DNA from: Albibacillus kandeliae
Lineage (GTDB): Bacteria > Pseudomonadota > Alphaproteobacteria > Rhodobacterales > Rhodobacteraceae
DNA length: 64,000 nt
Assembly: GCF_003116585.1 (NCBI RefSeq)
Contig: NZ_QEHM01000007.1
Location: 186,001 to 250,000 of the forward strand
Direction of reading: 5' to 3'
The position numbers and the translations under genes were made by a program. The notes below the pieces were generated by a model. The model was not told where the DNA came from. It made no database searches and saw only the letters and a program-made list of their open reading frames with translations. Positions 8,443 through 18,046 of this stretch are shown in pieces (the stretch's first letter is position 1; each line of letters opens with the position of its first letter).

Positions 8443-9695
8443 GGGCGCCCCCCGGTGCTCCGCTCGGCCTGAGTTGTCTGGTCGGAGGAGCGCAGCAGGG
8501 GAACCTCGAAGGCAACGTCAACGACATCACCGGGTTGCAGGGGTTCGTCCATCTCGACGTCGAAGGTGCTGGTTTCGGCACCGGTCCGGCGGTGGACAGT
8601 CACGCGCATGACCGGCGCCTGCCGCGAGGGTGTCACGCCACTGGCCTGAAGCCGCAGGTCGAGCGCCTCGATGGAGGCCTCAAGCGCGGCGCGGTCCTGA
8701 ACCGCCGTCTGCAGCTCGAGCCTGAGCGCCTCGCGCCGTTTCGCCTGTTCCTCGGCATACTCGTAGCGCGCGGCCTCTGACTGTTGCCGGGCACGGGCGG
8801 CGAAGGCGGAGGTTTCCAGCCGGTCGCGGGTCAGCTGCGATTTCTCGCGCAGGAGTTCCTGCAGGCGTGTGCGGGGTGTCAGTCCGCGTTCGACCAGTTG
8901 GCGCACGTCATTTATCTCGGACTGCTGCAGGTCGGCCTCGCTCTCTTGCAGCTTGACCTGTTCGAGGAGGGTGTCGAGTTCGGAGGACAGCATGCGCAGC
9001 AGCTTGCCGGTGTATTCCTTCCGGTCATCCTGTCGCTGGCGAATGTCGGTAAGCAGCGCCGCCTCGGCCTGCATGGTGTCGGCCAGAATGGCGGGCGGCG
9101 CCAGCGAGTCCGCGTCCGCCTGGCCCATCGACGGCTCGCCCGCGAGTTCCGCGTTCAGCCGCACGATGCGGGCGCTTGCCTGCGCTAGCCGGAAGGTCAG
9201 GGCCCGGCGTTCGGCCAGTGAGGCGAGGGTGGCCTCGGCGGTGGTCTTGCCCTCGGCCTGGGGCAGACGGCTGCCGCCTGCCGCGATGACCGCCTGCCGC
9301 ACGGTGAGGCCGGGCACGAAATCAAGCGATCCGGCGGCCCCGACACTGCCACCGACATAGACTCGGCGGTAGGAGGCGACCTCGACCAGGATCACCGGCG
9401 CGACCAGCACCGAGCGGTCTACGAAAATCTCGGTGATGCGGTCGCGGATGGTGTCCACGTCGCTGCCCGCGACGGTGATGGTTCCGAGCAGGGGAAGCGC
9501 GATGCGCCCGTCCACATCGACCGGCGCCACGCGGGAGAATTCCGGGGCATTGATCACGTCGACACGCAGCACGTCGCCGCGCTCCACTGTCGTTCCTGCA
9601 AAGAGGGTGGATGGCACCGCCAACAGCAAGGTGGCGGTCATGCAGGCAAGTAAAGAAGCCCGAAACGAGGTAACTATCTTCGGTGTCCGCGACAT
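8439..9695 (-). CDS. Outer-membrane polysaccharide export protein (OPX; ExoF/Wza-like)
   Basis: 418 residues; start chosen at MSRTPK because a typical signal peptide follows (hydrophobic core SLLACMTATLLLAVPSTLFAG). LLAC could be read as a lipobox but sits before the hydrophobic core, so cleavage at the later site is more likely. A Poly_export domain follows (VERGDVLRVDVINAPEFSR, then VDGRIALPLLGTITVAG), then an SLBB-like segment (VYVGGSVGAAGSLDFVPG), and a long coiled coil in the second half as in ExoF-type proteins. With the PCP protein it would form the envelope-spanning export channel. First gene of the minus-strand unit, divergent from the Wzy-like gene. Confidence 0.86.
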   Translation of the reverse strand: MSRTPKIVTSFRASLLACMTATLLLAVPSTLFAGTTVERGDVLRVDVINAPEFSRVAPVDVDGRIALPLLGTITVAGSDVDTIRDRITEIFVDRSVLVAPVILVEVASYRRVYVGGSVGAAGSLDFVPGLTVRQAVIAAGGSRLPQAEGKTTAEATLASLAERRALTFRLAQASARIVRLNAELAGEPSMGQADADSLAPPAILADTMQAEAALLTDIRQRQDDRKEYTGKLLRMLSSELDTLLEQVKLQESEADLQQSEINDVRQLVERGLTPRTRLQELLREKSQLTRDRLETSAFAARARQQSEAARYEYAEEQAKRREALRLELQTAVQDRAALEASIEALDLRLQASGVTPSRQAPVMRVTVHRRTGAETSTFDVEMDEPLQPGDVVDVAFEVPLLRSSDQTTQAERSTGGRP

Positions 9696-9933
9696 GGTGC
9701 CCTGTCGATTGATCTGCCCCCTGCCTCCTGCCGACGGCAATCAAAGGATCACTCCGAGGCGCCAGCCGGTGAACGTGTTCGTTCGGTCAAACCGCGGCCC
9801 GAGGCTCCCCCATGCGGCGGAGGCATGACCCGCCGGATTATCCGAATGATGGAGCCGCAGGCCGATCCGGGACATTTCAAAGCCCTTCTGCCGGGGGTTT
9901 CATCGAGCCGAGACATCTGCGGCTGAAAGGGAC
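9696..9933. promoter_or_regulatory. Divergent intergenic region of the polysaccharide locus
   Basis: Roughly 240 bases separate the divergent OPX operon and the Wzy-like gene, so promoters for both units should lie here. I could not identify a convincing -35/-10 pair or operator by eye. The Wzy side ends with AAAGGGAC directly before the ATG. Confidence 0.4.
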
Positions 9934-11232
9934 ATGACCGGAGTGACGTCCAGACCGACCTCGGGAAGACACGGCCTGCGCTGGATCGAGTGGTTCTGCG
10001 TCGGGGCCGCGCTGTTCCTGTTTTCCGGGGCCCTCTTCCCGCTGTTGCAGGCCGGACCTGCGGGCATCCTCACCGATGGCGACCGCGGCTCGCTGCGCCG
10101 CCTCAGCCTGCCGATCTATGCCCTGACGGTCGTCCTGCTGATCCGCCGGCCCGCGCTGATGGGTGTGGCCCTGCGGCGCAATGTGCCGATGCTGTTGCTG
10201 ATCCTGTTGCCGCTTGTCTCGGCCTTCTGGTCGATCAGCCAGACCATCACCCTGCGCCGTTCGGTGGCCCTGCTCCTGTCGATGGGGGTGGCCTACCTGA
10301 TGGCGACACGGTTCACGCCGCGACAGCAGATTCTCCTTCTGATACCGGTTCTTGGTGGCGCCACCTTGCTAAGCCTCATCGCGGCGGTGGCCTTGCCGCA
10401 CCTTGCCTATATGCCCGACGATCATGCGCTGCGGGGAATCTTCCTGCACAAGAACGTGCTGGGCTGGGTGGCGAGCTATACCGTCATGCTGGGGCTGGCG
10501 GCGCAGCACGACACCATGCGGGGTATCCGACAGGCGGGATGGGCCATGCTCGGGATCGGGTCCGTCGCGGTGGCGCTGTCTACTTCGGCCACGGGTCTGC
10601 TCTCGGCCATGTTCGGCTGGTCCGTCTTTCTCTCGGTGCGCGCCATCACGCGAAAGCAGGGCATGGCGCGGATCACGGTCAAACTCGCTCTGCTGGTCAC
10701 GGCGATTGCCGTCTTTTCGGCTCTGTTCATCGGCTTGCTGCCCCTGCTCGAGTTCCTCGGCAAGGATGCGACGCTGACAGGGCGGGTTCCGCTCTGGCAC
10801 CTTGTCGACCCGGAGATCGTGCATCGACCGCTGCTTGGCTATGGCTACGGCGTTTTCTGGTCCGAGGCGAACCCGGTCGCCTGGCGGATCTGGGAGGTCT
10901 CGGGGTGGCAGGCGCCGCATGCGCACAACGGCTATCGCGATCTCCTGCTTGGGGTCGGTTCCGTCGGGCTGGTCCTTTTCGGACTCGTCACCGTGAGGGC
11001 ACTGCGGCAGGGCACCGACCTCTGCAGCGCCGAACCCCGGCAGGGCTGGTTGTGGTGCGTTGCCACCATTGGTGCGTCCCTTGCGATGAACCTGTCCGAA
11101 AGTACCTTCCTCATGCAGAACGACCTGATGTGGGTCCTCTTCGCGACGGCTGTGCTGACCCTTTCGCTGAGACATGCGGAACTGAAGGGTCGGGTCCCGG
11201 CCCATTTGCGGCTGCAACAGGCCGCGGCCTGA
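9934..11232 (+). CDS. O-antigen ligase / Wzy-like polysaccharide polymerase
   Basis: 432 residues, polytopic: about ten to twelve hydrophobic segments, the first near residues 17-38. The large periplasmic loop ends with the PF04932 hallmark AHNGYRDLLLGVGSVGL, the conserved His-containing segment of WaaL/Wzy enzymes. In this locus, with Wzx, PCP and OPX proteins, the role of repeat-unit polymerase is more likely than lipid A ligase. The gene is monocistronic or leads a plus-strand unit after a 263-base gap containing interleaved inverted repeats. Confidence 0.87.
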   Translation: MTGVTSRPTSGRHGLRWIEWFCVGAALFLFSGALFPLLQAGPAGILTDGDRGSLRRLSLPIYALTVVLLIRRPALMGVALRRNVPMLLLILLPLVSAFWSISQTITLRRSVALLLSMGVAYLMATRFTPRQQILLLIPVLGGATLLSLIAAVALPHLAYMPDDHALRGIFLHKNVLGWVASYTVMLGLAAQHDTMRGIRQAGWAMLGIGSVAVALSTSATGLLSAMFGWSVFLSVRAITRKQGMARITVKLALLVTAIAVFSALFIGLLPLLEFLGKDATLTGRVPLWHLVDPEIVHRPLLGYGYGVFWSEANPVAWRIWEVSGWQAPHAHNGYRDLLLGVGSVGLVLFGLVTVRALRQGTDLCSAEPRQGWLWCVATIGASLAMNLSESTFLMQNDLMWVLFATAVLTLSLRHAELKGRVPAHLRLQQAAA

Positions 11233-11249
11233 CATTCCCGATGGCACGA

Positions 11250-11304
11250 GGGTCAGTGGCCCGTTCGTTCGATCACGCTGACCCGGGGGCGACCCAACGA
11301 ACGG
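11250..11304 (+). repeat. Interleaved inverted repeats downstream of the Wzy-like gene
   Basis: Two inverted repeats overlap each other: GGGTCAG (11250-11256) with CTGACCC (11278-11284), and CCGTTCGTT (11261-11269) with AACGAACGG (11296-11304). Each right arm lies beyond the left arm of the other, so in RNA they form either a pseudoknot or mutually exclusive hairpins. They follow the wzy-like stop by 18 bases. No U-tract is visible. Function unknown; an attenuator or RNA switch is possible. Confidence 0.45.
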
Positions 11305-11495
11305 ATGTGGGGGAGCGATGGCGCAGATCGGGGCTGCACCCTTTGGACAGGGCCGACAACCGTTCAGACAACTACCTCGCTTCGGCTGCTGCGGCCACCG
11401 TCTGGGGGAAGAAGTTTCGGAAAGGGACCGAAAGTGGGAAGTTTCACTATGAAATTCAGCACCAGCCCGGCGCGCCTGACAGGGACGGTAGCGGC

Positions 11496-12881
11496 ATGAA
11501 TTCCTCTTTCCAGCCCCGTCCGTGGAGCGACACCGAGGTCGACGGCCCATTGGCTGCGCCGCTGTCGCCTGTCCGCGCGTCGGGTTCCCGGATCGTTTCG
11601 ATGGCCGCGCTGATCGCGGGCGACGTCGCTGCCGTCGCGTTGGTGGTCGAGCTTGTGCAGCTGCTGGTGACGGGCAGCGAGACCACGTCGAATGCCATTC
11701 GGCTGCTGGTGTTCGCCTGCGCGGTTCAGATCGTCATCAAGGCCGCCCTTGGCGCCTATCCCGGCTTCGGTCTCTATCACGAGGCGCGCCTGCGCAAGGG
11801 CGCCAGTGCCTGGCTCGGGGCCTGCCTCGTTGCCATCGCGGCGGCGCTGTTCCTGTCGGTGGGCGGCGTGATGCCCCTGGTCACCCTGTGCTTCAGTCTT
11901 CCGGCGGTGATCGCCCTGCAGGCGGTGGTCACCCTGATCGTACGCAGGCTGTTGTCCACGCTCGGCATCTGGGGCGTCCCGGTCCGGTTGGCCGGGAACC
12001 CCGCTATCGTTCAGGAGGTGGAGTCGTTTCTCCGCTCGCACCCGGAGATGGGATTGCGGCTGGCCGAAGAGGCGTATGCCGCGCGTTGCCTGCTCTGGGC
12101 TGACCGGGCGCTGCCCGATCCGGCGACGCTCGCCTCGCTGCGCAGGCGTCACGACGAGATCATCCTCGTGTCTGACCTGCCGCGCCTGCGCGTGTCCGGT
12201 GTGCACCCGACGGAACATGGCGGGCAAATCGGCCTGCGGCTCTCTCCTGTTCACGACGGACCGGCGCAGGCCGTGATCAAGCGATCCTTCGACCTCGTCC
12301 TTTCGGTTCCCGCCATGCTGGTCGCGGCCCCGATCCTGCTGATCGCCGCGCTACTGATCCGGGTGGCCGACCCCGGTCCGGCCTTTTTCGTCCAGCCCCG
12401 CGAGGGGCAGGGCGGGCGGCGCATCGGGGTGTTCAAGCTGCGCACTATGTACCGCGACGCCGAGAAGATGCTCGCCGAGGTGCTGGCCAAGGATGAAGAC
12501 GCTCGCGCCGAGTGGGAGGAGCACTTCAAGCTGCGCAAGGATCCCCGGATCCTGCCGGTGATCGGCAAGTTCCTGAGGGCAACCAGCCTTGATGAGTTGC
12601 CGCAACTGTTGAACATCGTTCGGGGCGAAATGAGCTTTGTCGGTCCGCGCCCCTTTCCCGAGTACCACCTTCTGGCCATGTCGCCGGAGTTCCGCGCGCA
12701 TCGGGCCTCGGTGGTCCCGGGGCTGACCGGGCTCTGGCAGATATCGGAACGCAGCACTGCGGATATCGCCGGCCAGCAGCAGCTTGATGACTACTACATC
12801 GCCGGGCGCTCCTTCTGGGGCGACCTCTCAATCTTCCTGCGTACCTTCGCGGCCGTGATCGGCGGCAAGGGCGCGTACTGA
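11496..12881 (+). CDS. Undecaprenyl-phosphate sugar phosphotransferase (polyprenol phosphate glycosyl-1-phosphate transferase)
   Basis: 461 residues from ATG ([10 protein letters not shown]); a much longer frame upstream overlaps the wzy-like gene and is rejected. N-terminal half has about four membrane helices. The C-terminal half is the bacterial sugar transferase domain: reentrant helix after [14 protein letters not shown], basic [11 protein letters not shown], PxxDELPQ-type [22 protein letters not shown], and [10 protein letters not shown]. It transfers sugar-1-phosphate to undecaprenyl phosphate to start each repeat unit. The N-terminal CoA-binding-like domain is poorly conserved. Sugar specificity (Glc, Gal or a xylose/amino sugar) is not determinable here. 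Confidence 0.9.
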   Translation: MNSSFQPRPWSDTEVDGPLAAPLSPVRASGSRIVSMAALIAGDVAAVALVVELVQLLVTGSETTSNAIRLLVFACAVQIVIKAALGAYPGFGLYHEARLRKGASAWLGACLVAIAAALFLSVGGVMPLVTLCFSLPAVIALQAVVTLIVRRLLSTLGIWGVPVRLAGNPAIVQEVESFLRSHPEMGLRLAEEAYAARCLLWADRALPDPATLASLRRRHDEIILVSDLPRLRVSGVHPTEHGGQIGLRLSPVHDGPAQAVIKRSFDLVLSVPAMLVAAPILLIAALLIRVADPGPAFFVQPREGQGGRRIGVFKLRTMYRDAEKMLAEVLAKDEDARAEWEEHFKLRKDPRILPVIGKFLRATSLDELPQLLNIVRGEMSFVGPRPFPEYHLLAMSPEFRAHRASVVPGLTGLWQISERSTADIAGQQQLDDYYIAGRSFWGDLSIFLRTFAAVIGGKGAY

Positions 12882-12940
12882 AGGCTCTCGACTTCGACTC
12901 CGCCCGAAGATCGCGGGCCCATAACCGGAAAGGATGGACA

Positions 12941-13990
12941 ATGCCCAATACCAAGCGAACCCTGGTCACCGGAGGCTCCGGGTTTCTCGGCTCCTATCTC
13001 TGCGAAAGCCTGCTTGCCGATGGCCACGACGTGCTGTGCGTGGACAATTTCCAGACCGGGTCCCGCCGCAACATCGAGCATCTGCTGGGTCATCCGCGCT
13101 TTGAGCTGATGCGCCATGACATCACCGTGCCGCTCTATGTCGAGGTCGACGAGATCTGGAACCTCGCCTGCCCGGCCTCGCCGGTGCATTACCAGTCCGA
13201 TCCGGTGAAGACGGTCAAGACCAGCGTGATGGGCGCGATCAACATGCTGGGTCTGGCGCGGCGGACCAAGTCGCGGATCTTCCAGGCCTCGACCAGCGAG
13301 GTCTACGGCGATCCGCACATCCATCCGCAGACCGAGGGCTACTGGGGCAACGTGAACCCGAACGGTCCGCGCTCTTGCTATGACGAGGGCAAGCGCTGCG
13401 CCGAGACGCTGTTCTTCGACTATCATCGCCAGTACAACGTGCAGATCCGCATGGCGCGGATCTTCAACACCTACGGTCCGCGTATGAGCGAGAACGACGG
13501 GCGCGTGGTGTCGAACTTCGTGGTGCAGGCGCTGAAGGGCGAGCCGCTGACGCTCTACGGTGATGGCTCGCAGACCCGCTCGTTCTGCTATGTCGACGAC
13601 CTGATCCGCGGGTTCCGCGCGCTGATGTCCTGCGATGACAGTGTGCCGCAGCCGGTGAACCTCGGGAATCCGACCGAGCTGACGATCCTCGAACTGGCGG
13701 AACTGGTGGTTCAGCTGACCGGTTCGAGATCTCGGGTCGAGTTCCGGGCCCTCCCGGGGGACGACCCGCTGCAGCGCAAGCCGGACATCTCGCGGGCGAC
13801 GGACATGCTGAAGTGGAAGCCGGAAATCGCCCTGCGCGTCGGGCTGGAGCGCACGATCAAGTACTTCGACGCCCACCTGTCCGGACGGCAGACCCGGATT
13901 CACCTCGAACTCATGGATGCCGGCGACACCGGGATCCCGGCGGCCCCGATGCACATCATCGGCAGGAACGGTGACGGGGCGCGCATATGA
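12941..13990 (+). CDS. uxs: UDP-glucuronate decarboxylase (UDP-xylose synthase, extended SDR)
   Basis: 349 residues. Rossmann glycine motif [23 protein letters not shown] and STSEVYGDP typical of UXS, catalytic YDEGK (YxxxK), and [10 protein letters not shown]. The family converts UDP-glucuronate to UDP-xylose with bound NAD. Presence inside the locus implies that xylose is a component of the polysaccharide (inference). A C-terminal extension of about 25 residues after the conserved KYFDAHLSG is less conserved. Ends with a 4-bp overlap to the next glycosyltransferase. Confidence 0.92.
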   Translation: MPNTKRTLVTGGSGFLGSYLCESLLADGHDVLCVDNFQTGSRRNIEHLLGHPRFELMRHDITVPLYVEVDEIWNLACPASPVHYQSDPVKTVKTSVMGAINMLGLARRTKSRIFQASTSEVYGDPHIHPQTEGYWGNVNPNGPRSCYDEGKRCAETLFFDYHRQYNVQIRMARIFNTYGPRMSENDGRVVSNFVVQALKGEPLTLYGDGSQTRSFCYVDDLIRGFRALMSCDDSVPQPVNLGNPTELTILELAELVVQLTGSRSRVEFRALPGDDPLQRKPDISRATDMLKWKPEIALRVGLERTIKYFDAHLSGRQTRIHLELMDAGDTGIPAAPMHIIGRNGDGARI

Positions 13991-15213
13991 AGCTGCTGGT
14001 GTTCGCGCATCGGCTGGAACTGGGCGGAACGCAGATCAACGCCATCGAACTTGCGGCGCAGCTGCGGGACGCCCACGGGATGGATGTCGTGGTGCACGCG
14101 ACTCCGGGTCCGGCCCTCCCGGTCCTGAAGGCGAGGGGGCTCGCCTTCATCCCGGCTCCTGATGCGAGGTTCCATCCCTCCCCTCACCGGATGCGCGAAC
14201 TTCGACGGGTGGCGAAGGAGGTAAAGCCGGATCTCGTTCACGCCTGGGACTGGTGGCAGGGGTTGGAGGCCTACCTTGGCCTCCACCTCGTGTCCGGAGT
14301 TCCACTGGTTATCACCGACATGATGATGAGCCTGACCCACGCGATGCCGAGAAAAATCCCCACCACCTTCGGCTTCCGCGATCTGCTGACACAAGCCCGG
14401 CGGGCGGGCTGGACGAAAGCGGAGTTGCTGCTGCCGCCCGTCGACGTGACCGCCAATGCGCCGGGCGTGGTTGATGGGCAGTCCTTTCGCGAGCGGGTAG
14501 GCGTTGGCGCTGACGAGTTGTTGCTGGTGTCCGTGTCACGCCTTGCGACCGTCATGAAATCGGAAAGCCTTGTCCGCACGATCCGGGTCCTGCGCGACCT
14601 CGGCGAGACGTTGCCGCTGAAACTGGCGGTCGTCGGCGATGGCGAAGCACGCCCGCAACTGCAGGCGCTTGCCGACGAGGTCAACGGACACCTTGGCCGC
14701 AACGCGGTGGTGCTGGTCGGCGCGATGGAAGATCCGCGGCCGGCCTATGCGGCGGCTGATATCCTGCTGGGCATGGGCGGATCCTCCCTGCGCGGGCTGG
14801 CCCATGCCAAGCCGGTCATCGTGCTGGGCGAGAACGGGTTTGCGCGGGTTTTCTCTCCGCGCTCGTCGCCGCTGTTCCTAAGGACAGGCATGTACGGTCA
14901 CGGCGACGGCGACGACAGCGCGCTGAGTACGGCCATTCGCGAGCTTGCCGTCGACGCGGACCTGCGCGCGGAACTCGGGGAGTTCGGCCGTCACTTCGTG
15001 GTGTCGCATCATGGCCTTGAACCGGTCGCCGAGGGGTTCGCGCGGTTTTGCCGCCAGGCTGCCGAGACCCGTGCGGCGCCGGTCACGCGCGCCTGGGATA
15101 CCGCGCGGCTCAGCTATTGGTACCTCCGGCAGCGACGGTTCCGCGTGGCCTCACGCGATGAGATCGTCCCGCCGGTGCCCCAGCATTTCGACGCCGACCC
15201 CCTGAGACCATGA
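13987..15213 (+). CDS. Glycosyltransferase family 4-like protein
   Basis: 408 residues. N-terminal [20 protein letters not shown] is the typical GT4 acceptor-side glycine loop; the donor half includes [18 protein letters not shown] and [20 protein letters not shown]. Directly coupled to the UDP-xylose synthase gene (ATGA), so it is a good candidate for the xylosyltransferase of the repeat unit, though this is inference from position only. Confidence 0.82.
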   Translation: MKLLVFAHRLELGGTQINAIELAAQLRDAHGMDVVVHATPGPALPVLKARGLAFIPAPDARFHPSPHRMRELRRVAKEVKPDLVHAWDWWQGLEAYLGLHLVSGVPLVITDMMMSLTHAMPRKIPTTFGFRDLLTQARRAGWTKAELLLPPVDVTANAPGVVDGQSFRERVGVGADELLLVSVSRLATVMKSESLVRTIRVLRDLGETLPLKLAVVGDGEARPQLQALADEVNGHLGRNAVVLVGAMEDPRPAYAAADILLGMGGSSLRGLAHAKPVIVLGENGFARVFSPRSSPLFLRTGMYGHGDGDDSALSTAIRELAVDADLRAELGEFGRHFVVSHHGLEPVAEGFARFCRQAAETRAAPVTRAWDTARLSYWYLRQRRFRVASRDEIVPPVPQHFDADPLRP

Positions 15214-15261
15214 CGCCAGCGGAAAGGTCGTCTCGCGTATCCGTTCAATAGGCAGCGATCC

Positions 15262-16725
15262 ATGTTTCGACGTTCCATCGCCTTCTCCTTCCTCGACAAG
15301 TCCACCGGCTTTGTCCTTGCTCTGGTGACAATGGCCGTTGTCTCGCGGCTGATGACACCCTCCGAGGTGGGCCTGTTTGTCGTGGCGAGCAGCCTCGTGA
15401 TCCTGCTCGAGGCCGTGCGCGACTTTGGAGTCGCGGCCTTCCTGATCCAGGCGAAGGAATTGCAGCCCGAGCTGGTGCGCAGCGCTGTTACGCTCATCGG
15501 GTTGATTTCGCTGACACTCGGGCTGTTCATCGTGTTAGGGGCCGACCTTGCCGCCCGGCTCTACGGGATGTCCGAACTGGCCGATCTCATCCGGATCGCG
15601 GCGCTGGCCTTTCTTGTCGCACCGCTTAGCAACCCGCTGTTGGCCCTGCTCCGGCGCGACATGAATTTTGCGGCGGTGGCCCGGATCAGCGTGGCCGCCG
15701 CGCTGGCGAACGCGCTGGTGACGATCGGCCTTGCCATGTTGGGCTACGGCGCCTTCAGCTTTGCATGGGGGTCCGTGGTCGCGGCCTGCGTGATGGCGGC
15801 GGGGGCGTTGATCTGCCGCCCCGAGTGGTGGATTTTCCGCCCGACCTTGCGCCATTGGCGCACCCTGTTGCCCTTCGGCGCCTGGACGACCGTTGTCACG
15901 CTGTTGGGCATGCTCTTCGATGCGATGCCGCGGCTGATCCTTGGCAAGGTGCTGGGGTTCAACGCGGTAGGACTGTTCACCCGGGCGGTGTCGCTATCGC
16001 AGATGCCCGACAAGCTGTTCCTGAGCGCGGTGCAACCCGTTGTCTTGCCCGCGTTCTCCTCGCAGGTCCGGTCGAACCAGGGGCTGGCGGGGCATTACCT
16101 GCACGGCATCGCATTGATAACGGTGCTGCAATGGCCTGCCCTCATCTGTCTTGCGCTGCTGGCGGATCCGATCGTTCGGCTGCTGCTCGGGCCGCAGTGG
16201 CTGGGCGTCATTCCCCTGGTTCGGGTCGTCGCGATCGCGGCGATGGTGCTGGCCCCGGTGTTTCTGACCTTTCCCGTGCTGGTGGCGATGAACCGGGTGC
16301 GCGATCTAGCGCTGATCAGCCTGTTGGCGTTGCCGGTGTCCATGCTGATCGTCCTCGTGGCGAGCCGTTTCGGATTGCAGGCCGTTGCCTGGGCCATGAT
16401 CCCGGCCAATGCGGTCTACATCGGGATGACGCTGATCTGCATCCACCGGGCGGTGCAGTTTGCGTGGAAGGACCTGGCGGTGATCGTCTCTCGCAGCGCT
16501 GTCGTCACCCTGTGCACCGGCTTGGTGCCGGGGGCTCTTGTTCTGGCGTTCGGGGCTGAACTGTCCTGGCCGGTTACGATCCTGGGGGCGGTCGGCGCGG
16601 CTGTGGGTTGGGGCGCCAGCCTAGCGATGACATCGCATCCGCTGGCCTCCGAGATGTCGCGTCTGCCGATGCCGCGCCTTCTGGCGAGGGGAGTGCGCCG
16701 TCGGGGTGGCATCGGCATTCCGTGA
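15262..16725 (+). CDS. Polysaccharide flippase, Wzx/PST family
   Basis: 487 residues with twelve or more hydrophobic helices spread along the protein. The start RRSIAFSFLDKSTGFVLAL, followed by VVSRLMTPSEVGLFVVASS, is typical of WzxC/ExoT-type lipopolysaccharide biosynthesis proteins (PF13440, MOP superfamily). It flips lipid-linked repeat units across the inner membrane. It ends two bases from the convergent LuxR gene, leaving no room for a terminator between them. Confidence 0.9.
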   Translation: MFRRSIAFSFLDKSTGFVLALVTMAVVSRLMTPSEVGLFVVASSLVILLEAVRDFGVAAFLIQAKELQPELVRSAVTLIGLISLTLGLFIVLGADLAARLYGMSELADLIRIAALAFLVAPLSNPLLALLRRDMNFAAVARISVAAALANALVTIGLAMLGYGAFSFAWGSVVAACVMAAGALICRPEWWIFRPTLRHWRTLLPFGAWTTVVTLLGMLFDAMPRLILGKVLGFNAVGLFTRAVSLSQMPDKLFLSAVQPVVLPAFSSQVRSNQGLAGHYLHGIALITVLQWPALICLALLADPIVRLLLGPQWLGVIPLVRVVAIAAMVLAPVFLTFPVLVAMNRVRDLALISLLALPVSMLIVLVASRFGLQAVAWAMIPANAVYIGMTLICIHRAVQFAWKDLAVIVSRSAVVTLCTGLVPGALVLAFGAELSWPVTILGAVGAAVGWGASLAMTSHPLASEMSRLPMPRLLARGVRRRGGIGIP

Positions 16726-16727
16726 TG

Positions 16728-17507
16728 TCAGTCTTCGGGCAGAACCTCGATGTCGTCGCTGCCGTTGGCCAGCTCGTTCAGACGAAAGGCCGCCTGGGTC
16801 CTGTTCGTTGCCTTCAGCTTGCGCATGATGTTGCGGATGTGGACCTTGACGGTGCTTTCGCACAGGCCGAGATCGTAGGCGATGATCTTGTTGGCATCGC
16901 CGCGCTGGAGCGCGCGCGCAACGGCAAGCTGCCGTTCGGTGAAGAAGCGTTCGAGCCCGGGCTTGCGCTCCGGACGGTCGCCGAGCGCTTCGAGCATGGA
17001 GGGGATGCTGCTTCTCGGGATCACGACGCACTTGGACGCCGGTGCGCAGAGGGCCTCGACCAGCTCATCAACGCCGGCGTTGGGCGGGATGAAGCTGGAG
17101 GCGCCGCAGTCGATCGCGTGGAAGACCGCGAGGGAGTCGCCGCTGCGCGAGATCAGGATGACCTGCCGCGAGCCGGCGTCCTTGATGAACCCCTGGACCT
17201 CGGTCTTCACGTCCGGATCCGAGATCCGGCGATCACCCAGGTTGTAGAGCACGATCTCGATGTTCGATGCGTCCGACTTTTCGTTCTCCCAGTCCGTGGA
17301 GCTCTCGAAACGACGGATCTGCGCGTCGGGGAAGATGTGATGGAGAAGTGAACCGAGCACTGCGATTTCGAATGGATTGCCGAAAATCATGCTGATGATT
17401 TCGGGCGCGGAGGGAGCACCTTCGCCCTCAAGGCGATGCAATGCGGAATTAATTTCGTCGTCCGCTTTTTCAAGTTCCCTGTAACTATCCAACTGGCTAT
17501 GTTTCAT
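16728..17507 (-). CDS. LuxR-family regulator with degenerate receiver domain
   Basis: 259 residues. The C-terminal HTH spans about residues 190-250 (FTERQLAVARALQRGDANK, then CESTVKVHIRNIMRKLKA). The N-terminal ~170 residues are laid out like a response-regulator receiver, but the usual phospho-Asp strand reads IEIVLYNLGD, so Asn or nothing occupies the acceptor site; LISRSGDS and the region ending FIPPNAG match the later strands. It probably binds DNA constitutively or is controlled by protein contact. Convergent to wzx and next to a 539-base AT-rich region, so control of the polysaccharide genes is a reasonable inference. The 5' part of the gene is richer in A/T than its neighbours. Confidence 0.82.
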   Translation of the reverse strand: MKHSQLDSYRELEKADDEINSALHRLEGEGAPSAPEIISMIFGNPFEIAVLGSLLHHIFPDAQIRRFESSTDWENEKSDASNIEIVLYNLGDRRISDPDVKTEVQGFIKDAGSRQVILISRSGDSLAVFHAIDCGASSFIPPNAGVDELVEALCAPASKCVVIPRSSIPSMLEALGDRPERKPGLERFFTERQLAVARALQRGDANKIIAYDLGLCESTVKVHIRNIMRKLKATNRTQAAFRLNELANGSDDIEVLPED

Positions 17508-18046
17508 GTTCTGACAATCCTATGATTAACTTATTAATGTCCCTTTATTGATCCCGGCGAAGTATTTAATTCGCCCCTGCTGCCTGTAATTGAAATTTAA
17601 ATTATAACAATATTCACTCGACATGATCGGTGCGTAATATGATGAATCGCACATTCATGTTTCTGCTTTTGCCACCGATTGTCGCCAAAGGCGGAACGGA
17701 AGAGGTGGCGGGCGTTCACCGTTCAATTTTCGCGGCAATACTGCCCTTGATCATACACTCTCGCCCTTTGAAAGGTAACAAAATTCGACAGTTCATGAGG
17801 AATATGGTCGTACGGGTGACGGAAAGGTGATTTAGTAATTCTTTAGGGGTAGGCCATCCGTCGCTGCCGCATCATCTTTGGTTATAGTTTGTGCGGCGTG
17901 TCATAATAAAAGTCATGAGTCGGACGAACTGCCTTACAGGTTCACGCGGTCGTGATGGATAATCTGACTGAGTCTCGAATCTAAAAGAATCGCCAATAGG
18001 AATAATATATTTTTAAATATAAAGCTTAGAATCTCAGGAGTTGAAA
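17508..18046. promoter_or_regulatory. AT-rich intergenic region between LuxR regulator and NeuD-like gene
   Basis: About 540 bases with markedly higher A/T than the rest of the window, including runs such as ATTGAAATTTAAATTATAAC near 17590. It separates two divergent genes, so it should carry both promoters. A 66-codon plus-strand frame (17630-17830) has no ribosome site or family resemblance and is not called. AT-rich islands in polysaccharide loci are typical targets of Ros/MucR or H-NS-like silencers in alphaproteobacteria (known); binding here is inference. Confidence 0.5.

Noticed and set aside
9990-11495. N-terminal extension of the sugar transferase frame through the Wzy-like gene
   Set aside because: Out of frame with a clear polymerase gene; the conserved transferase begins at 11496.
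17630-17830. 66-codon frame in the AT-rich region
   Set aside because: No ribosome site, no recognisable motif; likely chance in low-stop DNA.
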